A stretch of 64,000 nucleotides of DNA from Chitinophagaceae bacterium BSSC1 (GCA_002256435.1 NKJC01000006.1:223775-287774), one strand, 5' to 3'; shown: positions 17,035 to 27,247, numbered from the stretch's first letter. The notes: generated by a model from the sequence alone, not told the origin. A program made the numbers and translations.

Positions 17035-18369
17035 TTATACAGCGTCTGACAATGATGAAAAAGTAAAGTCCCTGATGCGCATGGGTGGAATCAATGCTGA
17101 TAAGCCAGATTCACCACTTACACAACGCTCAGGTTTGCCCAAAGCATCCAAATTATTGAGCATGATTACAGGGCTTTCATTAAAACGGAAATTTTTAACA
17201 GGGTGTTTGATTTTCCCGTTTTCAATATAAAAAGTTCCGTCACGCGTTAATCCAGTTAGTAACAATGTTTGAGGATCAACAGAACGGATATACCAAAGTC
17301 TGGTGACTAAAATACCTTTCTCAGTTCCTTTAATCAAATCTTCTAAGCTGGCATCCGTTCCTTCCATGATAATGCCATCTGGAGAAGGAATGGGTTTGGC
17401 ATTTTTCTTATTGGCCCAATAGCGAGAAAAATACAAATTCTCTACTACCCCTTTGTTAATCCAATTCATTCTTTCTTGTGGCCTACCATCACCACTCCAG
17501 GTAGATGTTGGCATTTCTGGATGTTGCGGGTCTGAATAGATGGTTACTTTATCGTCTACCAATTTTTCACCCAATTTGGTTTTACCACCAGGCTTACTCA
17601 AGAAACTTCTTCCCTCATCTGCCTGTCTGGCATCCATGGCAAAAAACAAATTCTCCAACAATACAACTGAAGCTGCGGGTTCCAATATTACGGTATACTT
17701 ACCCGGCTCCAAAGCCTTTGCTGCAGCAGATCCTGCTGCTTTACTTGCTGCAATCTTAGTTAGAGTATCTACATTTAATTTGCTTACATCGTTGTAAGAT
17801 TTTGATGCGTAACCAGAACCCTTTCCGTCTTCTGTTCTAAGGGTTACATTAAAGTCAACGCTTGTAATAGTGTTGTAGGCAAACAAACCATGAGAATTCA
17901 TCATAGCAGAAAATCCTGCACTATTTTCCATGAATCCAGCAGCCGTTAATTTATTTTCTTTGGCAATCTTTAAACTGGTGGCTACAGCGTCTGCTCTGAG
18001 TTTGGGGTCAATGGCAGCAGTAGCTGGTACATAGGTTGCAGACTCCTTGTATTGTTGTGGTCCCAAAAAAGACATAAACTCAGGATTCTCAGGAGCTAGC
18101 TTTGCCAACTCTTCAGACCTTCTTACCACTTTCTCTAAAGACGCATCATCAAATTCGTTGATGGTGGCCACACCTAATTTTTTCCCATACGCAGATGATA
18201 CCACCAAGCTGCTCCTGCTAATTCCACCACTGGTAGAAACCGCATTACGAGCATACCTAATATTACCACCTTCTGAACCACTTAGGTTTATTTCACATTC
18301 ATCGGCTTTTGAGAAAGCCAGTACTTTTTTCAGCAATTGTTCTGCCTGTGCTTTGTTTAATATAGCCAT
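17035..18369 (-). CDS. tldE: TldE/PmbA-like protein, copy E2
   Basis: This is a 444-residue TldE subunit of exactly the same length as E1. It shares the YARNAVSTSG, EPGKYTVILEP and GLTRDGTFYIENGKI segments and lacks a zinc motif and a signal peptide. It begins two bases after the stop of TldD3, which implies coupled translation with that subunit. Differences from E1 are concentrated in the first 200 residues and in the loop around residues 300-340, the kind of drift expected if each TldE pairs with its own TldD. The pairing specificity is inference. Confidence 0.9.
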   Translation of the reverse strand: MAILNKAQAEQLLKKVLAFSKADECEINLSGSEGGNIRYARNAVSTSGGISRSSLVVSSAYGKKLGVATINEFDDASLEKVVRRSEELAKLAPENPEFMSFLGPQQYKESATYVPATAAIDPKLRADAVATSLKIAKENKLTAAGFMENSAGFSAMMNSHGLFAYNTITSVDFNVTLRTEDGKGSGYASKSYNDVSKLNVDTLTKIAASKAAGSAAAKALEPGKYTVILEPAASVVLLENLFFAMDARQADEGRSFLSKPGGKTKLGEKLVDDKVTIYSDPQHPEMPTSTWSGDGRPQERMNWINKGVVENLYFSRYWANKKNAKPIPSPDGIIMEGTDASLEDLIKGTEKGILVTRLWYIRSVDPQTLLLTGLTRDGTFYIENGKIKHPVKNFRFNESPVIMLNNLDALGKPERCVSGESGLSALIPPMRIRDFTFSSLSDAV

Positions 18370-18371
18370 GA

Positions 18372-20012
18372 TTAGATTTTTCTTGCAGTGTTAATAACAT
18401 TGATACCATTGAATCTTGTGGTAGATGCACCATGTGATACGGCACTTACCTGACCAGGCTGTCCTTTACCATCAAAGAAAGAACCACCCAATCTATAATC
18501 ACGTTTATCGGCAATCGCCGTTACAGAATTCCAGAATTCCTGTGTATTAGATTGGTAAGCCACGTCTTTGAGCATGGGTCCTATTTTACCATTTTTAATT
18601 TCATAAAATAATTGACCGCTGAATTGGAAATTGTAGCGTTGTTGGTCAATACTATAAGAGCTCTCACCAACAATATAAATACCCTTCTCTACATTTTTCA
18701 CAATGTCTGCGGGGCTCATGGTTTCTTTACCTGGCTTCAGAGAAATATTGGGCATCCGTTGAAACTGAACAGAACTCCAGTTATCGGCGTAGCAACAGCC
18801 CTGTGATTTTTTCAACCCCAAAATATGTGCTTGGTCTCTGGTAGCTTGATAGTTGACCAAAACACCGTCTTTGATAATATCCCATTCTTGTGTTTCTACA
18901 CCTTCATCATCAAACCCAACTGCACCAAGGGAATGAGGTTGCAATTTATCAGCTACAATATTGACTAATTTGCTACCGTAATTAAAGTTGCCAGATTTCC
19001 ATTTGTCTAAGGTTAAAAATGAAGTACCTGCAAAATTGGCTTCATAACCCAACACCCTATCTAATTCTGAGGGGTGACCCGATGATTCATGGATGGTTAA
19101 GAATAAATTGGTGGGATCAATGACTAGGTCATATTTGCCAGCATCTACAGACCTGGCAATCATTTTTTCTTGCACTTGTTTGGCACCGTCTTTGGCGTCT
19201 TGCAACATATCATATCGGTTCCTATATAAATTACCTGTTAATCCCTTGATGGTTTCACCAGCAGAAGGATTCAGGTATTCATAACCCATACCCATGGGTG
19301 AAGACAAGGCACTCCTAGTTTCAAACTTTCCTGAAGTTGCGTCTATCTTGGTAATAGAAAATGTTGGCCAGATTCTATGAATGTCTTGGTCAATATAAGA
19401 GCCATCGCTACTAGCAAAATATTTTTGTTCATTTACCAAGAAGAGTAAACTATTCATGTAGTTGGCACCACCTTTCATAGCAGCATCATTCACACCAAGC
19501 AGTAAGTCTACTTTTTCTTTGATAGGAACTTCAAAGGCATTTTTTTCAATAGGTGTTTTCCAACTTACTTCTCCCTGACCCTTTTGAGGTGCCAGTTGCA
19601 CGGGCTCGGTTAATAAGCGGGCATTTTCTTTGGCAATAGCAACCGCTAATGCAGCTGTTTTTGCAATGCTATCTGTATCAAGATTATCCGTAGCTGCAAA
19701 ACCCCAACTACCATTGGCTATGACCCTTATACCAATCCCATAGCTTTCTGTATTGACTACATTCTCCACTTTGTCTTCTCTGGTAATCACAAACTGATTC
19801 AGGTATCTACCAATGCGCACATCGGTATAACTAGCACCCTTTGACCTAGCAGCATTTAAGGCAATATCTGCCATGCGCTTTTTTTGTGGAATATCAAATC
19901 GGGTTTCTAATAATGCTGCTGCGTCTACTTGATTGGCATATAGCATTGATTTTGGAAGAAAGAGCGCCCCCATTCCCATGGAAGCGTTCCTAATAAAGTC
20001 TTTTCTTTTCAA
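18372..20012 (-). CDS. tldD: TldD-family metallopeptidase, copy D3, first gene of the array
   Basis: This is a 546-residue TldD-like subunit. The N-terminus MKRKDFIRNASMGMGALFLP resembles a weak Tat signal (Lys-Arg-Lys in place of Arg-Arg). The zinc motif is HESSGH (His308, Glu309, His313). The C-terminal segment FFDGKGQPGQVSAVSHGAS again lacks the Cys ligand. It is the most upstream gene of the D3-E2-D2-E1-D1 series and begins 77 bases after the last gene of the MoxR operon, so the array could be read through from there or start from a promoter in that gap. Confidence 0.9.
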   Translation of the reverse strand: MKRKDFIRNASMGMGALFLPKSMLYANQVDAAALLETRFDIPQKKRMADIALNAARSKGASYTDVRIGRYLNQFVITREDKVENVVNTESYGIGIRVIANGSWGFAATDNLDTDSIAKTAALAVAIAKENARLLTEPVQLAPQKGQGEVSWKTPIEKNAFEVPIKEKVDLLLGVNDAAMKGGANYMNSLLFLVNEQKYFASSDGSYIDQDIHRIWPTFSITKIDATSGKFETRSALSSPMGMGYEYLNPSAGETIKGLTGNLYRNRYDMLQDAKDGAKQVQEKMIARSVDAGKYDLVIDPTNLFLTIHESSGHPSELDRVLGYEANFAGTSFLTLDKWKSGNFNYGSKLVNIVADKLQPHSLGAVGFDDEGVETQEWDIIKDGVLVNYQATRDQAHILGLKKSQGCCYADNWSSVQFQRMPNISLKPGKETMSPADIVKNVEKGIYIVGESSYSIDQQRYNFQFSGQLFYEIKNGKIGPMLKDVAYQSNTQEFWNSVTAIADKRDYRLGGSFFDGKGQPGQVSAVSHGASTTRFNGINVINTARKI

Positions 20013-20089
20013 AATGCATCAGGCTTTATAGGTTGTATAATAAACTCAATATAAGCAACTAGACCAAACTTACCACGCCATTTATCATA

Positions 20090-21835
20090 TTATTCCAATT
20101 TGGATTCTATCCACAGAACGGCTAGCCCCAATAGCAAAATCAGCCAGGCCCAAATTGCGGGAACGTATTGCCTTTTTGGTTGCAATGGCTCCAAGGTTTT
20201 GGACTTTTTATCATCACCGGAGTTAGCTAACCAGGTCTTTGTTTGGACAATATTTTTAGACCATTGGGTTAATTGCCAATCCTTTGTATCAAAGACATAC
20301 CAAGGTTTTATTTGACCACCAGATGTAACCAAGTTCTGCCAGCCGGATTGCTGAGGCCAAAATTGCCCCTCCTGTTTAAATGCATATATGGCATTTTGTT
20401 GCAAATAGATTTTTGAACCAGAAACCAGGGATATGGAATCTTGAGCAAGATCTTTCCATTGAACTATTGGTACAGGATGATGAATAAAATCCATACCCGA
20501 ACCCAGTGTCCATGATTCTTTGATTGCTGTTTGACTGGCCACTGATTCCAATAATTGGGTCCAATAAAAATCATAATCCCATTGTTTTCCAGCCAATGAC
20601 CAAAGATGGGTTTGTCCTAAAGTGCTGTATCCAATTTTACCCATTCCCTCCAAATAAATCCCTGCCAATACCCTACCCTTTGCATCTGAGACTAGGGTTT
20701 GCATTTTTGCAGAAGGCAACATCATGAGATAAGCGTCTTTGTTGATCATTGGATGCCAAGTACTATCATGACCCTGCATTTTCAAATATCGATTGGCACT
20801 TGAACTGTCCTGAATATTTTTTAATACAAGTGCTTGATCCAATAAAGCCGCGTGTTTTAAAATGGTATCTGTGGTGACCAATAAACCCAAACCTTTTTCT
20901 CTAATAGCAGCCCGGACCTGGTATTGTTCCATAGCTGACAAATTATTTAATGAAGCTTCATCTGTTAATAGCAGATCAAAACTAGAGAGTAAGCCAGCGT
21001 TGATGTTGAGCAAGTTGGCGCTAGCGCGATTGGAGAAGGCTTGATCAAATATTTGTTTACTAATCCTAGTTCTAGCAGCCAATTCATACCCATGATCTGT
21101 AAGCCAATTTTTTAAGAATTTTTGTTCAAAACTAGGAGCGTCTTGCAAAAGCAGCACCGATATGGGCTTGGGCGATTGCACTATAAATGGAATGGGATTT
21201 TTAGACAAAGTATCCTTACCCTTTAAAAGCAATAGTTGAAAATTACCCGTACCCAAATTTTTGGGACTTGGATTAAATTCAAAACGATTACTGCCTTGAG
21301 CACCCAGATTTCTTTGATCAATGACTAGTAAACCTGATACCAGTTGCAGCTGCAGTTTTTGTTGCTGAGGATTGCTTACGCTTCCTTGAATTAAAAGACC
21401 TTGCCCAAGGGAAATTTCTTGCTTCCAATGAATACTAGCAATCCCTGTGGGTAATGGACTTGCATGAAAACGGGTGGTTGATTTGGGAATGTTCCAAACA
21501 CTGGTATCGGGCAAGCCATAACCAAATACATGTATTTCAGCTGCTTGGTCAATTTGTGATTGATCCAAATTTTCCCAAGAGACTTTTACTGCATTTGACT
21601 TATTGTATGCGGCAACAGTATCTTTTTGATAACCTCCGGTTAAAATCAACAAATGATTATTACCAGAAATAACTGAACTATTATCAAAAGGAATTACCAA
21701 TAAGGCCATACCCAATACAACCGCCAAGGAAGCCCATAATCTTAACCAACGTCTACGCTGAATGGGATTTAAAAAAACTACTCCCAAAAATACCATTGTC
21801 AACAGGACAATACCTATCAGATAAAAAATCATCAT
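20090..21835 (-). CDS. Membrane-anchored protein ending the MoxR/Bat operon
   Basis: This is a 581-residue protein with two N-terminal membrane helices (about residues 3-22 and 33-50) and one at the C-terminus (about 560-577), so the large central part probably faces the periplasm. The central part looks like alternating alpha/beta, and its placement matches the BatA-like proteins with a glutamine-amidotransferase-like fold that close this kind of operon in Bacteroidota. I cannot point to catalytic residues. The start codon overlaps the DUF4175 stop by four bases (ATGA), showing coupled translation. The function is probably in the cell envelope, together with MoxR and DUF58. Confidence 0.7.
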   Translation of the reverse strand: MMIFYLIGIVLLTMVFLGVVFLNPIQRRRWLRLWASLAVVLGMALLVIPFDNSSVISGNNHLLILTGGYQKDTVAAYNKSNAVKVSWENLDQSQIDQAAEIHVFGYGLPDTSVWNIPKSTTRFHASPLPTGIASIHWKQEISLGQGLLIQGSVSNPQQQKLQLQLVSGLLVIDQRNLGAQGSNRFEFNPSPKNLGTGNFQLLLLKGKDTLSKNPIPFIVQSPKPISVLLLQDAPSFEQKFLKNWLTDHGYELAARTRISKQIFDQAFSNRASANLLNINAGLLSSFDLLLTDEASLNNLSAMEQYQVRAAIREKGLGLLVTTDTILKHAALLDQALVLKNIQDSSSANRYLKMQGHDSTWHPMINKDAYLMMLPSAKMQTLVSDAKGRVLAGIYLEGMGKIGYSTLGQTHLWSLAGKQWDYDFYWTQLLESVASQTAIKESWTLGSGMDFIHHPVPIVQWKDLAQDSISLVSGSKIYLQQNAIYAFKQEGQFWPQQSGWQNLVTSGGQIKPWYVFDTKDWQLTQWSKNIVQTKTWLANSGDDKKSKTLEPLQPKRQYVPAIWAWLILLLGLAVLWIESKLE

Positions 21836-23949
21836 GGTTTCCTGTTTAAGTGAATAAAATATTGTTGTGATAGACCACCGTCTGCTGAACGTTGTTGCAG
21901 GTTGGGCAACCTAGTTGCTGTTTGTAATAATTGCTCACAAGCAGTAATGGCTAAATGTCTATCATAATTGGTAATAGGCATTGACGTTTGTAACTGTTCC
22001 ATGATTCTTTTCATGGCTTCAAAAGCCAATAAATATTTGCCGGGTTTAGCAATGGCTTCTTGGTGCAATTGATTCAAGGTTTGATTCAAGACAAGCAGAT
22101 CAGATGGCTGTTTACCCATACCAAGCTCTAAAGAAGCTAACAATCCCATCCCTTGTCTCAAGACTAATAATGGATTTGTATTTACTGGTGCTGTTTGAAT
22201 TTTAAGTGGAGGAACAATTTTACTCAAATCGGCCGTTAACCTTTTTTCTAATTTTATTGGAGTTGTTTTCTGACTAGTCTTAGCAACATAAGCCCTTGAT
22301 TGTTGTTGTAAATCTTTGAGCAAACGAAGTGCCTTGTATTCAAAAGGCAGGGCTTCTTTTGGAAAAAAGGTACGGAGTTGCAATTCAGATTTCCACATTT
22401 CATTTAGAATAGCTTTTAATTGCATCTTGGTTTGAGGATCAAAAAAACTGGCGTCTTCCGCATTATCGTGTTTGTGAGAAAACTCATCCATAATGGCTGA
22501 TGCATCTCCAAATACCGCGGTGCCATGATCGTGTTCGTCTTCATCATGACCGCCCCCTACTTCTCCCATAGATTCCTCACCCAAAAATTTACCATAACGC
22601 AAACGGAGTAATTTCTGGTCAATCCCCAATGAATTACTTTTTTCTTTAAAAGAATCCAAAGGCATTTTATCCTTGTCTTTTAACAATTGCTCTGTTTCAA
22701 TGATGATCTGTCTTTGGCTTCTGAAAAACTCCGGTTTTAGGTTCAAACTATTGATGACAATATCGGTATTCATCAATTCTGCGGTATCGGGCAAATTGAT
22801 GATATGAATATCTGACCTAGCTTCTTGTCCATGACTATCTAAAGCTTTTACATAATAATACAACTCATCTCCAGGCTGCATCTTAAGCGCTTGTAAATTA
22901 ATTGTCAAAACAATTTCCTTGTTTAATTCCTTTGGCCCAAACTGACCAAGGTCTCGCTCTTGGTCTTGAAATTTTACAGCTTCTCCACCCCCACTTGCTA
23001 CTGTTAACATGAGCTTGGCTTGAGCAATGCCAAAGTCATCACTGATACTAGCTTTCAGGGGAACTTGCAAAGAAGCTCCATAATCAAGGGTTTTATAAGG
23101 AGCCGGTTCTTTGATTCTAATAACCGGAGGCAGGTCATGCACCAGTTCTATGGGATAGTGTTCAGACAAGGTTTTCCCAAAATTGATCTGATACAAACCA
23201 TTGGTAATGACCTTGGTTTGAAAACGCCATTTGGTATGTACAGCATCTAAGGGTTTAAAATCTTGTGGAATTGAATCATTAAAGCGAATATTTGGAGCTG
23301 TGTTACTGGAATCAGTAACTATGATCCATTCTATGACAGAACCTTCTATGGCATTGATTGCTGGTTGTTCTTGTTGCAAATTTGGTTTGCCAGTATAAGT
23401 AGGTGGCTGAATTTGAATATGCATGGAACGGATGCCTGCAACTACTATTTTTGACGCAGGTAGTTCCACTGGATTTGCATTTTTGTTTGAATAAGACCAA
23501 TGGAATAAACCCACTAGCAATAAAGCCATTAAAACAGTTGTTAATGCGCCAATCCAAATGCTTAATGCTTTTACAAAAGGAGGTTTGGGCTGCAATTCTA
23601 AGAATACAGATGCTATTTTCTGACGCTGCCATTGCTCCAATTGCGTTCCTTGGTCTGTAGGTTGAAACAATAGATCAGCACTGTCTTCCATTAAAGGATA
23701 GTTAGCATTTAAATAGGCTGCTAGATCCGTCTCTGACAATTTCCATTGTTTAGGAAAAAACAAAATCGCCATCACGGCTATTAGTTCTACTGCAAGCAGC
23801 CAAAGATTAGAAACAGGATGCAGGCATTGAATCAATAAAAACAGAAAGGCCAACAAGGTCATGACACGTAATAAAAACAATCCCGCTTTTAAGAACTGCC
23901 ATTGCTTATGCAGCAATTGAATATGAGGTAGGTGATGCTGCTCAGCCAT
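21832..23949 (-). CDS. DUF4175-like membrane protein of the MoxR operon
   Basis: This is a protein of about 705 residues. The longest frame starts at 23979, but ATG 23949 (MAEQHH) overlaps the upstream gene by only eight bases and is preferred. It has two N-terminal helices (about residues 22-60), a third near 130-150, then a large extracytoplasmic part with beta-rich segments and a helical C-terminal half. A strongly acidic, His-rich stretch (GGGHDEDEHDHG and, further on, FSHKHD) lies about two thirds along and could bind metal. The layout matches the DUF4175 family usually found between BatA-like and amidotransferase-like genes. Confidence 0.8.
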   Translation of the reverse strand: MAEQHHLPHIQLLHKQWQFLKAGLFLLRVMTLLAFLFLLIQCLHPVSNLWLLAVELIAVMAILFFPKQWKLSETDLAAYLNANYPLMEDSADLLFQPTDQGTQLEQWQRQKIASVFLELQPKPPFVKALSIWIGALTTVLMALLLVGLFHWSYSNKNANPVELPASKIVVAGIRSMHIQIQPPTYTGKPNLQQEQPAINAIEGSVIEWIIVTDSSNTAPNIRFNDSIPQDFKPLDAVHTKWRFQTKVITNGLYQINFGKTLSEHYPIELVHDLPPVIRIKEPAPYKTLDYGASLQVPLKASISDDFGIAQAKLMLTVASGGGEAVKFQDQERDLGQFGPKELNKEIVLTINLQALKMQPGDELYYYVKALDSHGQEARSDIHIINLPDTAELMNTDIVINSLNLKPEFFRSQRQIIIETEQLLKDKDKMPLDSFKEKSNSLGIDQKLLRLRYGKFLGEESMGEVGGGHDEDEHDHGTAVFGDASAIMDEFSHKHDNAEDASFFDPQTKMQLKAILNEMWKSELQLRTFFPKEALPFEYKALRLLKDLQQQSRAYVAKTSQKTTPIKLEKRLTADLSKIVPPLKIQTAPVNTNPLLVLRQGMGLLASLELGMGKQPSDLLVLNQTLNQLHQEAIAKPGKYLLAFEAMKRIMEQLQTSMPITNYDRHLAITACEQLLQTATRLPNLQQRSADGGLSQQYFIHLNRKP

Positions 23950-25228
23950 GGGTTTTGTTTTTAGTTTGATAAAAAACAATCACCCTTTCTATGATTAAAA
24001 ATACCAACAACAAACCCCAGATCCAATGACTCAATGGTTGTTGACTAGTGGAAACTGTTGGACTATTTTGCCCCTGATTTTGAATGTGTTGTTCAGGCAG
24101 TATTTGAACTGGGTCCATGGCTAGATGACTAGGATCAAATGGTTTTGAACCCAATAAAAATTCCTGCATCAAACTTGGAAATGCGGGACTCCAAACCAAT
24201 CCATTCCAATCAGGATGAAAACGGGTATTCATTAGATACTGACCATTTCCTCTTTTTTGTAAAACCGCTTGGCCAAATCCATCTTCCCAAATCAGTTCTC
24301 CCTTTAACTGCATGGGAATGGTTTTGTATAATGGAATCTTTTCTTGAAGGCTAACTGTACTAGCATAGATTTGGGTTTGCACTATTTGTTCATTACCCAA
24401 TTGATAGGACCAGGTATGCTTAGAATTGTTCTTAGGCAAGGGCTTATCTGATAGCCAAAACAACCAATCTTGGCCATCAGGTATTTGAGTAGGATTATTG
24501 AATTTAGCAACCAAGATGGTATCACCTCTAACCATCTGAATGGCTTTACAAACAGCCAATAAATAATCGGCATCAGCAGCATAGTCATCTGCCAATACTG
24601 CAATGCGAATGTTTTGTTTGCGTTTGTTGATTCCTGTATCAACTTGGGTAGGCATAGAATAGGTTTTCCAAACCATGGATCTATGCAATATTGGTTTTAC
24701 GCCCCTATAATATTGCAATAGTTCAGGTGTATACAAATGCAATTGATAATTCGCAGGCACTTGCTTTTCTAATAGACTAGCCAATGCCCAGAGATTAGGA
24801 ACAGGTTCTGAAGAATTGGGCTTACTTGAATCAGACTTTAGATCCAGTGCGGGAAAACCGGGTTCCAAAGCATGTAATTCCATCCCCTGTTGCAACAAAG
24901 AATCAATGCTTTTTTGGTGCATTTGATAGGCCATTTTCATGGACGATCTTGGTACCATCACCCATCCCTGATTGCTTTGTTGAGTATTTGAGTTCCAAAT
25001 AGGTTGGGCTAAAAACAAGGAAAGTAATAAGATAATTAAACACCTTAGAATTAATAACCAAATTTCCGTGAGTTGTAGTCTAGAGCTTCGCTTGCTGGGC
25101 GATGGATCCATGAAACGAATGCTTCCAACTTCAAGTACTTTTCCGGGTTGTTGGTTCCACAAATGAATGGCAATGGGAATGATCACACCCAATGCAGACC
25201 AAAGCCATATAGGATTCAAAAACTGCAT
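23942..25228 (-). CDS. BatA N-terminal domain membrane protein
   Basis: This is a 428-residue protein that begins with the aerotolerance-regulator N-terminal domain: MQFLNPIWLWSALGVIIPIAIHLWN, then GSIRFMDPS, then a second helix near residues 55-77. A C-terminal helix lies at about 400-420. The middle is extracytoplasmic and has no visible von Willebrand MIDAS motif. The start codon overlaps the DUF58 stop by one base (TAATG). In this family the protein anchors a MoxR-regulated complex in the inner membrane; its exact role is not established. Confidence 0.85.
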   Translation of the reverse strand: MQFLNPIWLWSALGVIIPIAIHLWNQQPGKVLEVGSIRFMDPSPSKRSSRLQLTEIWLLILRCLIILLLSLFLAQPIWNSNTQQSNQGWVMVPRSSMKMAYQMHQKSIDSLLQQGMELHALEPGFPALDLKSDSSKPNSSEPVPNLWALASLLEKQVPANYQLHLYTPELLQYYRGVKPILHRSMVWKTYSMPTQVDTGINKRKQNIRIAVLADDYAADADYLLAVCKAIQMVRGDTILVAKFNNPTQIPDGQDWLFWLSDKPLPKNNSKHTWSYQLGNEQIVQTQIYASTVSLQEKIPLYKTIPMQLKGELIWEDGFGQAVLQKRGNGQYLMNTRFHPDWNGLVWSPAFPSLMQEFLLGSKPFDPSHLAMDPVQILPEQHIQNQGQNSPTVSTSQQPLSHWIWGLLLVFLIIERVIVFYQTKNKTHG

Positions 25229-26112
25229 TAGCGAGCGGATTTATTTCGTTGGTTCAAATAATCCCTAAGGGCTCCGTCTAATGGGTCTTGTATATTTAGT
25301 TGATGCAAACGTATTTTTCGGTTCAACAATTCTTTTTTAATAGTCTCCTGATAAGCCGCTCTTTGTTGCAGGTAGGCAGATTGTAAAGTTCCTGTAATAG
25401 GCATCATTACACCTGTCTCCAAATCTTTTAATCGTTGATAGCCTTTGAAATTTCCTTGTAGTTCATTGTCACTCACCAATTGAAAAACCAAGACCTCGTG
25501 TTGCAAGGATGACAAGGATTGCAGTAGTTCTAGGATCTCATTGTCCTGCTGATAAAAATCAGTGATGCAAATTAAAAGTGCTCTCCTATGGACTCCGCTA
25601 AAAATCTCTTTATATCCAATAGGATCAGTAAACACACCTGCCGCTTTTATTTGTTCTAATTGGTGCAAAAATCTGGGCAAGTGCTGACTATCTCTTTTAG
25701 CAGGAAGAGAAAATAATTTGCCGTCTTGTAATACATCTAGTCCTATAGCATCGCCCTGCTTCTGAGCCAACCATCCCAAAGAAGCGGCTAAATAACGCGC
25801 GTATTCCATCTTACTAATGGCCCCATCTCTGTGGTTCATAGAATTACTGGCGTCTACCAAAAATCGGACTTGGATACTGGTTTCAATTTCTGATTCCCGA
25901 ATATAATATCGGTCTGAACGCGCAAACATTTTCCAGTCAAGAGAACGCAGATCATCTCCAGGTTGATAGCTGCGGTACTGACTAAATTCCATACCCTCTC
26001 CCTTGATGCTACTTTTATTAAATCCTTCCATAAAACCGTCAATGGTGGTCTTTGCCGCCAAGGGTAGGTCTTTGATAGACAGGAGAATTTTGGGATCAAG
26101 TAATTGGCTCAT
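25228..26112 (-). CDS. DUF58 protein (MoxR partner)
   Basis: This is a 294-residue cytoplasmic protein with the DUF58 hallmark EFSQYRSYQPGDDLRSLDWK near residue 50. A von Willebrand-type fold follows with FLVDASNSM (a MIDAS-like DxSxS variant, DASNS). It begins eight bases after MoxR, and its stop overlaps the next start. DUF58 proteins are encoded next to MoxR ATPases and are thought to be their substrates or adaptors. Nothing unusual was seen in length or motifs. Confidence 0.92.
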   Translation of the reverse strand: MSQLLDPKILLSIKDLPLAAKTTIDGFMEGFNKSSIKGEGMEFSQYRSYQPGDDLRSLDWKMFARSDRYYIRESEIETSIQVRFLVDASNSMNHRDGAISKMEYARYLAASLGWLAQKQGDAIGLDVLQDGKLFSLPAKRDSQHLPRFLHQLEQIKAAGVFTDPIGYKEIFSGVHRRALLICITDFYQQDNEILELLQSLSSLQHEVLVFQLVSDNELQGNFKGYQRLKDLETGVMMPITGTLQSAYLQQRAAYQETIKKELLNRKIRLHQLNIQDPLDGALRDYLNQRNKSAR

Positions 26113-26120
26113 GAATCAAA

Positions 26121-27122
26121 TTAAGACAATGCGTTCTTGGGTCTAGGAATGGCTTCTAACAAATGACTAGCCACATCATCAGAACTAATGCGTTCTGCTT
26201 CTGCTTTAAAATTCATCAAGAGTCTATGTCTCAAAACAGGATGCGCCATGGCACGCAAGTCTTCCATAGTTACTGCATATCTACCTTTGAACAAGGCCCT
26301 TGCCTTAGCCGTTAAAATCAATGCCTGTCCAGCTCTTGGACCTGCACCCCATCTCACCCATTCTTTTACGTATTCAACTGTTGAAGTATCAGGTCTAGTT
26401 GCTCTTATCAATTCCGCTACCCATTGTACCAATTCATCCGCAATATGTACTTGACGTACCATTTGTTGCAATGCCACAATTTCTTCTCCATTGACAACCG
26501 GGTTCACAGTAGCTTTTTTGGAACCAGTTGTGTTACTCAAGATGGCCGTTTCTTCAGCAGCTGTAGGATAACCAATCTTAATATATAATAAGAAACGGTC
26601 TAGTTGTGCTTCAGGCAAAGGATAAGTACCAGATTGTTCAATGGGATTCTGCGTAGCAAGTATAAAGAAGGGTCTGTCTAGTGGATAGGTTTGTCCACCA
26701 TAAGTAACTTCAAATTCTTGCATGGCTTCTAACAAAGCCGATTGCGTTTTGGGAGGTGTTCTATTGATTTCATCGGCCAACACAATATTGGAAAAAATGG
26801 GCCCCTTGTTGAATTTGAAAAAACGCTTCCCAGAACTATGGTCTTCTTCCAAAATCTCCGTACCTACAATATCTGTTGGCATCAAGTCTGGGGTAAACTG
26901 AATTCTTCTAAATTTTAAGTGTAGGGCCTGACTCATGGTACGCACCATTAATGTTTTGGCCAAGCCAGGAACTCCTTCTAACAAACAATGACCGCCAGCC
27001 AATAAGGCAATGAGCATTTCTTCTAAAATGCTATCCTGACCCACAATCACTTTTTGAATTTCCGTTTTGAGTAAGGAGAGTTTTTGAATCAATTCCTGCA
27101 ACTGTTTTTCTGATTGCTCCAA
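26121..27122 (-). CDS. MoxR-family AAA+ ATPase
   Basis: This is a 333-residue AAA+ chaperone-like ATPase. Walker A is GVPGLAKT, Walker B is VLADEINRTPPKTQSALLEAM, sensor 1 lies in ILATQNP, and the arginine finger region follows PEAQLDRF. The start is a TTG at 27122: an in-frame TAG lies three codons upstream, and the next ATG would come too close to Walker A. It is the first gene of a coupled five-gene operon and is divergent from a DUF4159 gene. MoxR proteins remodel or insert cofactors into membrane-associated or VWA-containing partners; the target here is unknown. Confidence 0.93.
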   Translation of the reverse strand: MEQSEKQLQELIQKLSLLKTEIQKVIVGQDSILEEMLIALLAGGHCLLEGVPGLAKTLMVRTMSQALHLKFRRIQFTPDLMPTDIVGTEILEEDHSSGKRFFKFNKGPIFSNIVLADEINRTPPKTQSALLEAMQEFEVTYGGQTYPLDRPFFILATQNPIEQSGTYPLPEAQLDRFLLYIKIGYPTAAEETAILSNTTGSKKATVNPVVNGEEIVALQQMVRQVHIADELVQWVAELIRATRPDTSTVEYVKEWVRWGAGPRAGQALILTAKARALFKGRYAVTMEDLRAMAHPVLRHRLLMNFKAEAERISSDDVASHLLEAIPRPKNALS

Positions 27123-27247
27123 AGCGTTCTATTTATTAGATTAAAATGAAATCTGTTATTTCTTTTTGAGAAACAAGGAAATTAGACAGAAATGAAGGAA
27201 TTTTAAAAAAAAATACACCTGCGGAAGGGCAATGGTCTAAATATCTC

